A stretch of 64,000 bases of DNA, taken from the NCBI RefSeq assembly GCF_000488255.1, contig NZ_KI530754.1:496001-560000 (forward strand), written 5' to 3'. Source of the DNA: Acinetobacter indicus CIP 110367 (lineage in GTDB: Bacteria; Pseudomonadota; Gammaproteobacteria; Pseudomonadales; Moraxellaceae). The notes beneath the pieces were generated by a model. That model was not told the DNA's origin. It made no database searches and was given only the letters and a program-made list of their open reading frames with translations. Shown here in pieces: positions 8,186 through 17,058 of this stretch. Position 1 is the stretch's first letter, and each line of letters opens with the position of its first letter. A program made the position numbers and the translations under genes.

Positions 8186-9331
8186 ATGTTAGCCGAAAAT
8201 TTCTCCCTCTACAGCACGCTAATCCCGCTGTTTATGATGGCCTTTGGCAGCGTCATTCTGCTGCTGTGGCTGTTCCAGCCAATTCCCACCTATTTTCTGT
8301 GGTATGCCGCATCGACTCTGTGTACGGGTCTGGCCGTACTGATCATTACTGTGGTCTCCGCCCAAGTGTTGCCGACCTTTAGCTTTATTCCGTCCACGCT
8401 GCTGTTTATCAGCTGTGCGATGTTCACCCATGCCATTCATTTACGGCTGAATGTGACCACGCGCTGGGCGTTTCTATTGGTACTGATTACCATTGCCGAA
8501 TCAATTTATGTGTATTTTTCGGTGTTTGATGAGCAATATGCACAGCGGATGCTGGTGCTGACCATCACCATTACCCTGATTTTTTCGCATAATTTAAAGG
8601 CTTTATATCAGGTCAAGCTCAAGCAGAAACTGGATCGCCTGTTACGCCTGTCGCTGTTGCTGTTAAGTGCGGTGATTGCGCTGCGCACCCTGTATCTGTT
8701 TGTGGTATTACAGCCGACCAACCAGATTTTAAGTAACAACTTGGTCGCTGCCGGCACCCAGCTGATTATTCTCTGCCTGAGCCTGCTGATGGCCGGGCTG
8801 CTGTTTCATAGTGCCTATCAGGATATTTTCCAGCAGCTGCAAAAAGAACGGAATCTTGATCCATTAACCGGCTTGCTGAATCGCCGGGCGCTGGAGGAAC
8901 GGCTGAAACGCTTAAAACAGCACAGCCGTTCCAGACAGAATGCGATTATTCTGTGTGATCTGGACTTTTTTAAGCAGATTAATGATCAGTATGGCCATAA
9001 GGTTGGCGATGTCGCGCTACAGCATGTCACCGAAATTATCAGCAAAGCGGTACGCAAATACGATGAAATCTGCCGGATGGGCGGTGAAGAATTTCTGATT
9101 TTACTGCAAGATACCCCGCTGGATATCGCAATTCAGGTGGCAGAACGGATTCGCAGCGGCATCGAAACCACACCACTGATTCAGAGTGGTCAGGTCATTT
9201 CAATGACCGGCAGTTTCGGCATCAGCTTTTTCCAGCACTTTGATGAGTTTTCTCAGGCCGCGCAGCAGGCCGATTTATTGTTATATCAGGCCAAAAATCT
9301 GGGCCGCAACCAGCTGCACTGGCAACAATAA
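8186..9331 (+). CDS. Membrane diguanylate cyclase (GGDEF) with I-site
   Basis: Probably makes c-di-GMP. About residues 5-200 are six to seven hydrophobic segments, an uncharacterised membrane sensor. A short helix leads to the GGDEF domain, which opens with DPLTGLLNRRAL (about 224) and carries the active-site variant GGEEF at about 298. Five residues before it lies RKYD, the RxxD inhibitory site that binds product c-di-GMP, so feedback inhibition is expected. No EAL domain. I chose ATG 8186 over a TTG six bases upstream. It is monocistronic, divergent from glsA. The sensed signal cannot be inferred. Confidence 0.92.
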   Translation: MLAENFSLYSTLIPLFMMAFGSVILLLWLFQPIPTYFLWYAASTLCTGLAVLIITVVSAQVLPTFSFIPSTLLFISCAMFTHAIHLRLNVTTRWAFLLVLITIAESIYVYFSVFDEQYAQRMLVLTITITLIFSHNLKALYQVKLKQKLDRLLRLSLLLLSAVIALRTLYLFVVLQPTNQILSNNLVAAGTQLIILCLSLLMAGLLFHSAYQDIFQQLQKERNLDPLTGLLNRRALEERLKRLKQHSRSRQNAIILCDLDFFKQINDQYGHKVGDVALQHVTEIISKAVRKYDEICRMGGEEFLILLQDTPLDIAIQVAERIRSGIETTPLIQSGQVISMTGSFGISFFQHFDEFSQAAQQADLLLYQAKNLGRNQLHWQQ

Positions 9332-9458
9332 CAATCATCCACACGTGCAGACTTTTATAACTATTAGTTTATTTTTCCCAAATAAAGTTTGATTATTCAT
9401 AGCTATAGCTCTTCTTTAAAATTACGGTTCCTGTTTTTAATCCTGTCAGAAGATACGC

Positions 9459-10745
9459 ATGGATGCTACTCCCCGTTTAAGCCGCGAAGACAAACGCACA
9501 CTTGGCCTGTCCTCACTCGGTGGTGCACTCGAATTTTATGACTTTGTCATTTATGTCTTTTACGCCAAAATTATTTCCGATCTGTTTTTCCCAAGCACCC
9601 TCAGTCCATTTTGGGCCATGCTGAATACCTATGGGATTTTTGCAGCCGGTTATTTCTTCCGTCCGCTCGGCGGTGTGGTGATGGCGCATTTTGGCGATTT
9701 AATTGGCCGTAAACGCCTGTTTAGCCTGTCCATTTTATTAATGGCTCTACCCACGCTATTTATTGGCATCATGCCGACCTTTGAAAGCATTGGTTATGCC
9801 GCGCCATTATTGTTACTGCTGATGCGCGTGGTACAAGGCATTGCCATTGGTGGTGAAATTCCTGCGGCCTGGACCTTTGTTTCCGAGCATGTGCCAGAAA
9901 AAAGAATTGGTTTTGCCAATGGACTGCTGACCGCCGGCTTATCCTTGGGGATTTTACTCGGTGCGTTAATGTCGCTGTTTATTTCACTGCAATTTACTGC
10001 AGCCGAAATTCAGGACTGGGCATGGCGTATTCCGTTTATTGTTGGTGGGATTTTTGGTCTGGTAGCGCTGTATTTACGCAGTTATTTACATGAAACCCCG
10101 GTATTTAAAGCCATGCAGGCACGCAAGGAACTGGCCAAGGAATTACCGGTGAAACAGGTGCTGGTGCAGCATCGTAGCGGTGTGGTGATGGGCATGTTCT
10201 TTACCTGGTTCCTGACCGCCTGTGTGGTGGTGCTGATTTTGGCCATGCCAAACCTACTGGTCGGTGCATTTGGTTTTGACCGCGCCGATGCCTTTAAAAT
10301 GCAAAGTGCCGCCATTGTCATGCAGATGATTGGCTGTATTGTGGCCGGGCTGCTGGCCGACCGTTTTGGTGCTGGCCGCGTTCTTTTATTCGGCTCCCTG
10401 CTGGTCGCTGCCATTGCCTCACTGTTCTATAACAGCCTGGGCCATGTTGAAGCATCAACAATCTTTATGCTGTATATGCTCTTGGGTCTGGCCTCTGGAA
10501 CAGTCGGGATGGTCTCGTATAGCATGGTGAAAATGTTCCCGGCACAAATCCGTTTTTCCGGTATTTCATTTTCTTATAACGTGGCTTATGCCATTGCTGG
10601 TGGCATCACCTTACCGCTGGTGCAGTGGCTAAGCCTGTATAGCAATATTGGCGCGCTGTATTATATCTGGGGGGTGTGTCTGGTGGCGTTTATGACCGCC
10701 TGGTTTTATCAGCAGCGCTTTGAGCGTTCCCGTTCTCCGACTTAA
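9459..10745 (+). CDS. MFS transporter, metabolite:H+ symporter (MHS) family
   Basis: A 428-residue, 12-segment inner-membrane carrier. The N-terminal LGGALEFYDFVIYVFYAK segment is typical of the MHS family (ProP, KgtP, CitA relatives), as is the loop-2 motif around HFGDLIGRKRLF and the RVVQGIAIGGEIPAAWTFVSEH segment in helix 4 and the loop that follows. These symporters import organic acids, osmolytes or aromatic acids with protons; the substrate cannot be read from sequence. Ten predicted hydrophobic stretches are easily seen, with a large cytoplasmic loop after helix 6 (HETPVFKAMQARKELAKELPV). Start ATG 9459 follows an AGAAGA element. Alone in its transcription unit, with a strong terminator after it. 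Confidence 0.9.
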   Translation: MDATPRLSREDKRTLGLSSLGGALEFYDFVIYVFYAKIISDLFFPSTLSPFWAMLNTYGIFAAGYFFRPLGGVVMAHFGDLIGRKRLFSLSILLMALPTLFIGIMPTFESIGYAAPLLLLLMRVVQGIAIGGEIPAAWTFVSEHVPEKRIGFANGLLTAGLSLGILLGALMSLFISLQFTAAEIQDWAWRIPFIVGGIFGLVALYLRSYLHETPVFKAMQARKELAKELPVKQVLVQHRSGVVMGMFFTWFLTACVVVLILAMPNLLVGAFGFDRADAFKMQSAAIVMQMIGCIVAGLLADRFGAGRVLLFGSLLVAAIASLFYNSLGHVEASTIFMLYMLLGLASGTVGMVSYSMVKMFPAQIRFSGISFSYNVAYAIAGGITLPLVQWLSLYSNIGALYYIWGVCLVAFMTAWFYQQRFERSRSPT

Positions 10746-10763
10746 TCTATCTCAAAACAAAAG

Positions 10764-10787
10764 AGCCCGGCTTCATCCGGGCTTTTT
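10764..10787. terminator. Intrinsic terminator between MHS transporter and DUF2505 gene
   Basis: Perfect AGCCCGG / CCGGGCT stem around CTTCAT followed by a T-run; convergent genes on both sides may share it. Confidence 0.85.
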
Positions 10788-10806
10788 ATGCAAAAATGTT
10801 CAGATT

Positions 10807-11304
10807 TTAGCTTTTTAAATTCTTCTTGAGTTCATCTTCCACAATATTAATTTCCACTTCGCTAAAGCGGCGAATTTCACCTTCTGCATGTTTTTCCAGC
10901 ATCCCGCCAATTAATGGCACTTTTACTTTTACCGTCCAGTTCAGCTGGATCTGAACCTGCTGATCATTACCCGTCACCGAACGTGCGCAGCGGGCCTCTA
11001 AGGGTAAGTTCGCACCTAAATCAATGGTCGAGGTCAATGCACTCAGATTGGTGACATCGGTGCGCTTTAAACGAAAAGCATCTTTTAGCAGTTTTTTGGC
11101 GATGTCTGGAATATTCACATCCAGGTTATAGGCACGGCGCAAGGTGTAAATATCACCTTGGATCTGCGATTCCAGAATCTCCAGATTTTCCCCCGGAATG
11201 CGTTTGCATACATTTTCATGTAATGCAGTATTTGCAGCCAGCTGTTTGAATTCGCTCAATGAAACACCCTGAATGGTGGCATTGACAGTAAATTGATGCG
11301 CCAT
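10807..11304 (-). CDS. DUF2505-like protein
   Basis: A 165-residue soluble protein starting MAHQFTVNATIQGVS. The pattern of alternating strands, the middle segment LLKDAFRLKRTDVTNLSALTS and the closing segment VPLIGGMLEKHAEGEIRRF match the DUF2505 family, whose fold resembles START/polyketide-cyclase-like lipid or small-molecule binding proteins. No catalytic residues are known. The open frame continues upstream of this start for about 130 codons, but that part overlaps the better-supported gene at 11411-11707 in another frame and is not protein-like, so ATG 11304 is taken as the start. Likely cotranscribed with the upstream 98-residue gene. Confidence 0.8.
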   Translation of the reverse strand: MAHQFTVNATIQGVSLSEFKQLAANTALHENVCKRIPGENLEILESQIQGDIYTLRRAYNLDVNIPDIAKKLLKDAFRLKRTDVTNLSALTSTIDLGANLPLEARCARSVTGNDQQVQIQLNWTVKVKVPLIGGMLEKHAEGEIRRFSEVEINIVEDELKKNLKS

Positions 11305-11410
11305 AGTTGATCCCTGATTTTGTCTTTTTCTTCGGTCTTGTTCTTGGTGGGGAACCTGCTGTTGCAGCCGGTTCATCGCCTGTTTATTTAAAAGAATTCT
11401 GCACGCGCTG

Positions 11411-11707
11411 TCATTGGCTGAATGTGGTCGGATTGTTCTGGTGTCTGCCATATTCAATCCGCAGCATCTCACCGGCATCAATCCTGACAAAACAGTCCAG
11501 ATAATCAATCCGGGCATAAAACTGTTCAGCGCCATCATCCAGTCCGGCCACCGACCAGCGAATGCCGGCCGGAAACTGCTCAAGCCAGCCCGACTGATAA
11601 AAATCGGCGACTGAATCAAAATGCAGGCCCTCGGCAGCGGCCTGTTGCAGACGCCGTGCCACCTGTTCAAACCTGGCCTGTTGCTGCTGGCGAAAATCAA
11701 TCAGCAT
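11411..11707 (-). CDS. Conserved-looking 98-residue protein of unknown function
   Basis: Not recognised. The product begins with a Gln/Arg-rich amphipathic helix (RQQQQARFEQVARRLQQAA), then a mixed stretch with several tryptophans and aromatic residues, and ends in an acidic and basic strand-like part (FVRIDAGEMLRIEYG). No signal peptide, no membrane segment, no cysteine pair. A competing frame is open through the same bases, but this one has the more natural protein composition and its own ATG. It lies about 100 bases upstream of the DUF2505 gene in the same direction, suggesting a two-gene unit. Confidence 0.6.
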   Translation of the reverse strand: MLIDFRQQQQARFEQVARRLQQAAAEGLHFDSVADFYQSGWLEQFPAGIRWSVAGLDDGAEQFYARIDYLDCFVRIDAGEMLRIEYGRHQNNPTTFSQ

Positions 11708-11817
11708 GGCTTATCTCATCCTGCTTTTATTGCTGTTTATTTCTATCGTCTTTTATTTTAAACCGTCTGGCCGATGAACGCGCCAGTTTTGACTCTGCCC
11801 CTCCGCAACATTCAAAC

Positions 11818-11830
11818 TAGAACCAGTCTA
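11818..11830. promoter_or_regulatory. Candidate TetR-type operator upstream of hydrolase
   Basis: TAGAACCAGTCTA is an inverted repeat (TAGA / TCTA) resembling boxes bound by several TetR-family repressors of detoxification genes. It lies 18 bases before the chosen ATG (11849), with a TTGACT hexamer at 11789-11794. No TetR gene adjoins it, so the regulator is unknown. Confidence 0.35.
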
Positions 11831-11848
11831 AAAATATACGAGTTCAGG

Positions 11849-12769
11849 ATGAACACCACCACCTCTGCTATCCACACATCGCCGCTTGAAATCAGCAGCG
11901 TTACTTTCCCGGCCAGCGATGGTTATTTACTGACCGGTACCTGTTATACCCCGCCACAAGTTAAGGCGCAGCTGCTGGTGGCCTGTGCAACCGGCGTGCC
12001 GCAAGCCTTTTATCGCCGCTTTGCCGAGTACATGATTCAATATCAGTATCAGGTGCTGTGTTTTGATTATCGGGGTGTGGCCAAATCGGCACCGAAACGG
12101 CTGAAAGGCTTTCAGATGTCCTATCTGGATTGGGGCAAACTGGATCTGGCCGGTGCGATTGCTTATTTTAAACGTGAGCAGATGCCGCTATTTATGGTCG
12201 GTCATTCCTATGGCGGACAAGCACTCGGATTAGCACCAAATCATGCACAGGTCACGGCACTGTACTGTTTTGGTACCGGCGCCGGCTGGCATGGCTATAT
12301 GCCACTGAAAGAAAAAATTAAAGTGCAATTTGTCTGGAACCTGATTTTCCCACCGATGGTGGCCCTGGCCGGTTATTTGCCATGGAGCAAGCTGAATATG
12401 GGCGCGGACCTGCCGCTGGGCGTGTATCAGGAATGGCGTAAATGGTGTAAAAATCCGACCTACTTTTTTGGTGATCCGGCACAACAGGCGCTGTTTGAAT
12501 GTTATGCACAGGTCAAAACCCCAATTTATGCCGCTTCTTCACTGGATGATGACTGGGCCTTACCCAATTCCCGGTATGCCTTTATGCAGCATTATTGCAA
12601 TGCCTCAGTGAAAATGATCAACCTGAGTCCGCAGCAGTTTGGCTTAAGCCAGATTGGGCATATGGGCTATTTCCGCCAAGGTGCAGAAAAAATCTGGGAT
12701 CAGGTGGCAGCCACGTTTGCCTCATATCTGCCATCCGATACAAACACCGAAGCGAGCATTTCACCGTAA
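11849..12769 (+). CDS. Alpha/beta hydrolase (serine hydrolase, S33-like)
   Basis: About 306 residues with the canonical fold: an N-terminal strand pair (ISSVTFPASDGYLLTG), the FDYRGVAKSAP oxyanion-side turn, nucleophile elbow GHSYGG, a candidate acid in SSLDDDWALP and a candidate histidine in QIGHMGYF near the end. Likely an esterase, lipase or peptidase-like hydrolase; the substrate cannot be inferred. An upstream in-frame ATG (11774) would add 25 residues, but a probable operator (11818-11830) lies in that stretch and the added residues are not family-like, so 11849 is preferred. The stop at 12767-12769 touches the stop of the convergent gene, leaving no room for a terminator. Confidence 0.85.
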   Translation: MNTTTSAIHTSPLEISSVTFPASDGYLLTGTCYTPPQVKAQLLVACATGVPQAFYRRFAEYMIQYQYQVLCFDYRGVAKSAPKRLKGFQMSYLDWGKLDLAGAIAYFKREQMPLFMVGHSYGGQALGLAPNHAQVTALYCFGTGAGWHGYMPLKEKIKVQFVWNLIFPPMVALAGYLPWSKLNMGADLPLGVYQEWRKWCKNPTYFFGDPAQQALFECYAQVKTPIYAASSLDDDWALPNSRYAFMQHYCNASVKMINLSPQQFGLSQIGHMGYFRQGAEKIWDQVAATFASYLPSDTNTEASISP

Positions 12770-13237
12770 TCAGGACGATAAAGACAGGCGCTGCTGGGTT
12801 TCACGGCCCTCCCGATCCACATGGGTGATAAAAATACCGTACTGGCTCACATAGTATTCCAGCGACTGCTCATAGAAGGTCCAGTAAATGGCCCATTCGC
12901 CCAGATCGGTATCTGCAATCCGGGTCTGGGTTTTGGCCGGCATTTTACGCAATACCTGTTCCTGCAGCATTGAGCCATCCTCTTTATGCTGTACAACTAA
13001 TGCGTCCTGCATAAAGATGTCCGCTACATCATCAAACAGTTGCTGTTCATAGGCAGCGACTTCTTCAATCACTTCTTCAACCGGTCGCGGGCACTTCTGG
13101 CTAATCGGGCCTTGCACCATATTGCAATAGGCGGCCTGATGTTTCTGAAAGGCACGATTAATTCTAATTTTGATCATGACTTTCCATAGCGCATAAAAGG
13201 CCAGAAAAATCAGGAGGATTGCCAGTAATTTTGCCAT
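12770..13237 (-). CDS. Single-pass membrane protein of unknown function
   Basis: 155 residues. One N-terminal hydrophobic helix (LLAILLIFLAFYALWKVMI) followed by basic residues (KIRINR) gives an N-out or signal-anchor topology with a soluble domain of about 120 residues. The soluble part is mixed alpha/beta, with a conserved-looking segment GEWAIYWTFYEQSLEYYVSQ. Two cysteines only. I do not recognise the family. It converges tail to tail with the hydrolase; transcription starts in the roughly 300-base interval before the GNAT gene, which otherwise shows no gene. Confidence 0.75.
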   Translation of the reverse strand: MAKLLAILLIFLAFYALWKVMIKIRINRAFQKHQAAYCNMVQGPISQKCPRPVEEVIEEVAAYEQQLFDDVADIFMQDALVVQHKEDGSMLQEQVLRKMPAKTQTRIADTDLGEWAIYWTFYEQSLEYYVSQYGIFITHVDREGRETQQRLSLSS

Positions 13238-13537
13238 AAGCCCGCTTACCTCAATGGTTCGGTTCTCATTTCCCAGCGTTTGTTCTCGTGTCTCTTATCT
13301 CAGCGCTGGATCATGCCTGATGATGATGGTAATTCCATGCGCTCCTAAAGATGACCTAATCGCATCTGCGCTGCCAAACTGCTGTCTTTTTATTCATTTT
13401 GACACAAAACAGTATCAATCCCCCAATAAAAAATTCTCACAACGCCTAAAAAACTGCGTAAATCACAACAAGATTGTCATTTTGTTGAAGGTTTATTTAC
13501 ATTCAAATAGGTGCTTGTTTATGCCTTTACCAACACA

Positions 13538-13984
13538 ATGATTAGATCCGCTCGAATTCAAGATGTCCCGAGCCTTATTCGCGTTTTGCACGACAGTATC
13601 CGATCCTGTAGCCTCGATCATCAACATCGTGAAATCAAGATTCAACGCCTGCTCGAAAATAAAAATCAGGAAAATCTGCTGTTACTGATGCACTATAACA
13701 ACTGCTGGGTGTATGAGCTGCAGCATCAGGTGGTCGGTTTTATTCTGGCCAGCGATCAGGGTGAAGTTTTAATGAATTATGTCGCGCCCGATGTCCAGCA
13801 GCGTGGTATTGGCAAACTGCTGCTCAATGAAGTGTTGCATTATTATCAGCAACGCCAAATGAAACGGATTGTGCTAGCCAGCACCCGTACTGCGCTACCC
13901 TTTTATCAAAAATATGGCTTTCAGATTCAGCCGCAGGCATTTGAGCCTGTTTTACATATTCCTTTAGTCAAATATCTGGACTAA
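13538..13984 (+). CDS. GNAT-family N-acetyltransferase
   Basis: 148 residues starting MIRSARIQDVPSLIRV, the usual first strand and helix of the fold. The acetyl-CoA loop is seen in VAPDVQQRGIGKLLLNEVLHY (Q/R-x-x-G-x-G/A pattern), and the C-terminal ALPFYQKYGFQ segment is the common last-strand motif. It resembles the ElaA/RimI-like small acetyltransferases; the substrate could be an amine, amino acid or protein N-terminus. An upstream GTG at 13511 would add nine unlikely residues. Stands alone, convergent with the next gene. The 300 bases before it (13238-13537) hold no gene that I can see, only promoter space. Confidence 0.85.
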   Translation: MIRSARIQDVPSLIRVLHDSIRSCSLDHQHREIKIQRLLENKNQENLLLLMHYNNCWVYELQHQVVGFILASDQGEVLMNYVAPDVQQRGIGKLLLNEVLHYYQQRQMKRIVLASTRTALPFYQKYGFQIQPQAFEPVLHIPLVKYLD

Positions 13985-13999
13985 AGATTTTTCACTGGC

Positions 14000-15880
14000 T
14001 TAATGCCCGGCAATCCTGTACTGATCCCGGCCGGCTTCTTTGGCCAGATACAGCTGCTGATCGGCCGCTTTCATAAATTCCAGTACACTGGCATAGGGCT
14101 GCTTGCCAGTCATCCAGGCCACGCCCATACTGACCGTGACATAGTTTTTCGCATCCTGACGGGCAATGTGCTGTATCTGCTCGGCACGAACCGCCTGTAA
14201 TACCTGCACCATCATCGGCTCTAATAAGGCAATCGGGACATTGTGCAGTATCAAGGCAAATTCTTCACCACCATAACGCGCTACATAGGCATTTTTAGGC
14301 AAGGCACGATTCAAGATCAGCACCAGCTGCTGCAAAACCTGATCTCCTTTTAAGTGGCCATAATGATCGTTATATTTTTTAAAATAATCGACATCCACCA
14401 TCACAAACGCCAGGGTATATTCAGGCTGCTGACAGGTCTGCTCAAAACGTAGCAAAATTTCATCATTCAAGGCACGGCGATTATAGGCACCGGTCAGCGC
14501 ATCAATTTTTACCTGCAATTCCAGCTTGGCATTTAACTGACTTAACTGGGCGGTACGTTCCTTGACTTTAACATCCAGCGAATTATTCAGGCTCAGCAAA
14601 CGGTTATTCAGTTTTTCAATATAGGCCGTATCACGCGCATAGTTACGTGCCTGCTGCAGCATAATCAGCAAGGCATACAGACTGGTAGAAATAAACGATA
14701 AAGGAATTGATTCAATCAGGTTTAAGGCCAGCAGCAGATCATGAATAAAGCTGCCAAATAGCAGCAATACCGCACATACGGTTAATTTGGAATAGCTCAG
14801 TTTCTGCCGCAAAGTTTTGGCAAAACCGTAGATAAAATTGATCAGCACCAGCAGGCTGAATAAAGAACTCCATAACGCCAGCTGTTCCAGCACCATCGGT
14901 GGTGCCCACAATGCAGCGACCAGATTAATGGCAATAAGCAGCAGCGCAGCACAATATACCCACCGATGCAAATAACGCTGGTTAAACAGGAACATATAGC
15001 TCAAGAAAAATAAAATGGCCAGAAAACTGAACAGATATTGCAGCCGCAATCCCCAAATCCAGTTGATATCGGTAAAAGCGGTATAGGCATACGGGGGAGC
15101 AAACAGGTTGTGCAGCGCCAGAAACACAATAAAAATGCCAAATACAAACACTCTTTGTGCATTCGGCAGCATCACCCCACTGAAAAAGGAAAAGACCAGG
15201 GTAAACAGTCCAATCCCGAGCACCCCGCCGCTGATCATGGCCACGCTCATCATCAGGCGCTGGTATTGATAGTTTATGGTGCTGCTGAGTCCGATTTTTA
15301 TTGAATGTTCCAGCCCGCCCCTGGAGTTCTGGAAACTGGAGGCCTGAATCGCCAGGGTAAAAGATTCACTGTCAGCAATAAAATGAGCAAGACGATGACC
15401 ATTGCCGTTTTCATGGCGGGCAGCATCAGGACCGGCTTCCCCCACACGTGCCAGCGGCTCACCATTTAAATACACCCGGTAGGCACCTTGCTGGCTGGGC
15501 ATCCAGATCGCAATGCGGCGACCGACAAATTCTTTTGGCAGCTGAAAATGCCCAATAAATGTGCCATAGCCTTCCATTTGGCCGGTCAGTTGCTGAAAAG
15601 AAGCCGGTAGATGTACCCGTTCTGCAGTCAGTACTGCACTGGGCTGTTGAATAAACTGCTGATTGTAAAACAGCCATGGGCCATCCAAATTGGTACTGGA
15701 ACGTTCACCAAACTGCAGGGTCGTAATCAGCTGCTGCTGATAATAGGAGTCTGGTGAGGAATCATAATGTGCTCGTGCCGAAGCAAGGCTGAGTGCACAC
15801 AGACACAGCCAGGCCATGAACAGGAGAGAAATCCGAAAGTACGCGCGCTGTTCCAATAAAATGATAATCCCTGCAGACAT
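14000..15880 (-). CDS. 7TM-DISM sensor diguanylate cyclase (GGDEF), no I-site
   Basis: 626 residues. An N-terminal hydrophobic leader, then a periplasmic jelly-roll-like domain (about 40-205) of the 7TMR-DISMED2 type (LDGPWLFYNQQF, RVYLNGEPLARVG), seven membrane helices (about 210-405), a helix-coil linker (NRLLSLNNSLDVKVKERTAQ) and a GGDEF domain opening with DALTGAYNRRALN and carrying GGEEF at about residue 538. The sensor domain resembles carbohydrate-binding folds, so a periplasmic small molecule is a likely signal. Unlike the cyclase at 8186-9331, the position of the RxxD inhibitory site reads PKNA, so product inhibition is probably absent. No good ribosome site before the ATG at 15880; an internal ATG near 15817 is possible. 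Confidence 0.9.
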   Translation of the reverse strand: MSAGIIILLEQRAYFRISLLFMAWLCLCALSLASARAHYDSSPDSYYQQQLITTLQFGERSSTNLDGPWLFYNQQFIQQPSAVLTAERVHLPASFQQLTGQMEGYGTFIGHFQLPKEFVGRRIAIWMPSQQGAYRVYLNGEPLARVGEAGPDAARHENGNGHRLAHFIADSESFTLAIQASSFQNSRGGLEHSIKIGLSSTINYQYQRLMMSVAMISGGVLGIGLFTLVFSFFSGVMLPNAQRVFVFGIFIVFLALHNLFAPPYAYTAFTDINWIWGLRLQYLFSFLAILFFLSYMFLFNQRYLHRWVYCAALLLIAINLVAALWAPPMVLEQLALWSSLFSLLVLINFIYGFAKTLRQKLSYSKLTVCAVLLLFGSFIHDLLLALNLIESIPLSFISTSLYALLIMLQQARNYARDTAYIEKLNNRLLSLNNSLDVKVKERTAQLSQLNAKLELQVKIDALTGAYNRRALNDEILLRFEQTCQQPEYTLAFVMVDVDYFKKYNDHYGHLKGDQVLQQLVLILNRALPKNAYVARYGGEEFALILHNVPIALLEPMMVQVLQAVRAEQIQHIARQDAKNYVTVSMGVAWMTGKQPYASVLEFMKAADQQLYLAKEAGRDQYRIAGH

Positions 15881-15997
15881 TGGAAAGGAATAATTTTAAT
15901 GTACTGTGTATTGAAGGGCTTTCAAATTACTTTTTGCACTATTTTTGCACAAGCCGACCAGAGACATCCTGTTCTCCGGTCAGGGGATGTGGAAGGC

Positions 15998-16339
15998 TTA
16001 TTCGTCGCGGGTTTTCACGTCAAATAATTCAATTTCAAAAATCAGGTTGGAATTGGCCGGAATAATATTGCCAATTTTACGCTCGCCATATGCCAGATGA
16101 GATGGCACGATCAGCTTGCGCTTACCGCCAACTTTCATCCCGAGAATGCCCTGATCCCAACCTTTAATCACACGGCCGGTACCGATCACGGTTTCAAAAT
16201 AGTTACCGCGGTCAATGGAAGAATCGAACTTGGTACCATCTTCCAGCCAGCCGGTATAGTGAGTGGTAATTAAAGCGCCTTTGACTGCTTCTTTACCCTC
16301 ACCCACTTTTAAATCAATAATTTCTAATTCTTTTGACAT
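15998..16339 (-). CDS. FKBP-type peptidyl-prolyl cis-trans isomerase
   Basis: 113 residues, one cytoplasmic FKBP domain with no signal peptide. Recognisable family features: VKGALITTHYTGWLEDGTKFDSS, the active-site VIGTGRVIKGWDQGILGMKVGGKRKL run, LAYGERK and the closing ANSNLIFEIELFDV strand. Catalyses proline isomerisation in protein folding. Start ATG 16339 follows a GAGAG element; a possible upstream start at 16360 adds seven unlikely residues. Small single-domain FKBPs of this length are common in Acinetobacter and Pseudomonas. Confidence 0.93.
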   Translation of the reverse strand: MSKELEIIDLKVGEGKEAVKGALITTHYTGWLEDGTKFDSSIDRGNYFETVIGTGRVIKGWDQGILGMKVGGKRKLIVPSHLAYGERKIGNIIPANSNLIFEIELFDVKTRDE

Positions 16340-16464
16340 GCGTCTGCTCTCTTCAACCAAATCAATTGTGCATGAGTATAAAAGGAATTGATGACAGCTG
16401 CATAATTTAGGCCGCTAAATTGCAGCCGTTTATTGACCTGACACCACAGCAGCAACCGGATGGG

Positions 16465-16995
16465 TTACTGCAACTGTTCCCATTCAATCACAGCCTGGGC
16501 CTGATCGCCAATTAAGGTCCATTCGCCATCCATCACATTTAACTGTAGCTGCATGGTACGTTCACACAGTTGCTGAATTGCTTCGGTAGTGGCGGTAGAC
16601 AGTTTCCAGACCTGAACATTTTTCAGGGTTTTCAGCTTGCTGGAGCGTTTATACCAGTCATCGACATTGCTGCCATAGGCCACCACCGCCACCTGTTGGC
16701 AACGGGCGCTGGCTTTTTTAACCTTGTCTTCATCCGGGCAGCCGACTTCAATCCAGTTTATTAGCTGACCTGTGAGATCTTTTTGCCACAGCGCCGGCTC
16801 ATCGGTTTCAAACAGGTCTTTGGTGAATTCCAGTGCCTCATCGGCATAGCGGGCAAATGCCAGAATACGCACCATCAGGCGCTCGATGGTTTCAGACGGA
16901 TGCAAGGCCATGGTGAGCTGATAGTCACCATATTGATGCACATCCATATTGGCAATATTTAAATCTGCTTTATAAATTGTTGCTTTAAGCGCCAT
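16465..16995 (-). CDS. yaeQ: YaeQ family protein
   Basis: 176 residues, full length for YaeQ. Family features: MALKATIYKADLNIANMDVHQYGDY at the start (read as two short blocks), LHPSETIERLMVRILAFA, and the GCPDEDKVKKASARC segment. The fold is PD-(D/E)XK nuclease-like: E, D and K residues sit in WIEVGCPDEDKVKKA, although no nuclease activity has been established. E. coli YaeQ can compensate for loss of RfaH. Start taken at ATG 16995, the family start, and not the upstream ATG at 17010. It follows the CobW-type gene by 63 bases in the same direction, so cotranscription is possible. Confidence 0.9.
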   Translation of the reverse strand: MALKATIYKADLNIANMDVHQYGDYQLTMALHPSETIERLMVRILAFARYADEALEFTKDLFETDEPALWQKDLTGQLINWIEVGCPDEDKVKKASARCQQVAVVAYGSNVDDWYKRSSKLKTLKNVQVWKLSTATTEAIQQLCERTMQLQLNVMDGEWTLIGDQAQAVIEWEQLQ

Positions 16996-17058
16996 ACACG
17001 TGATCCTCAAATTTGGCGCCTAGCATATCGGATTTTGCTGCCCCGTGCTGAACAGATT

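Noticed and set aside
10807..11700. A 297-codon frame on the minus strand
   Set aside because: Only its last 165 codons look like a protein (DUF2505). The first part overlaps the better-supported 98-codon gene in another frame.
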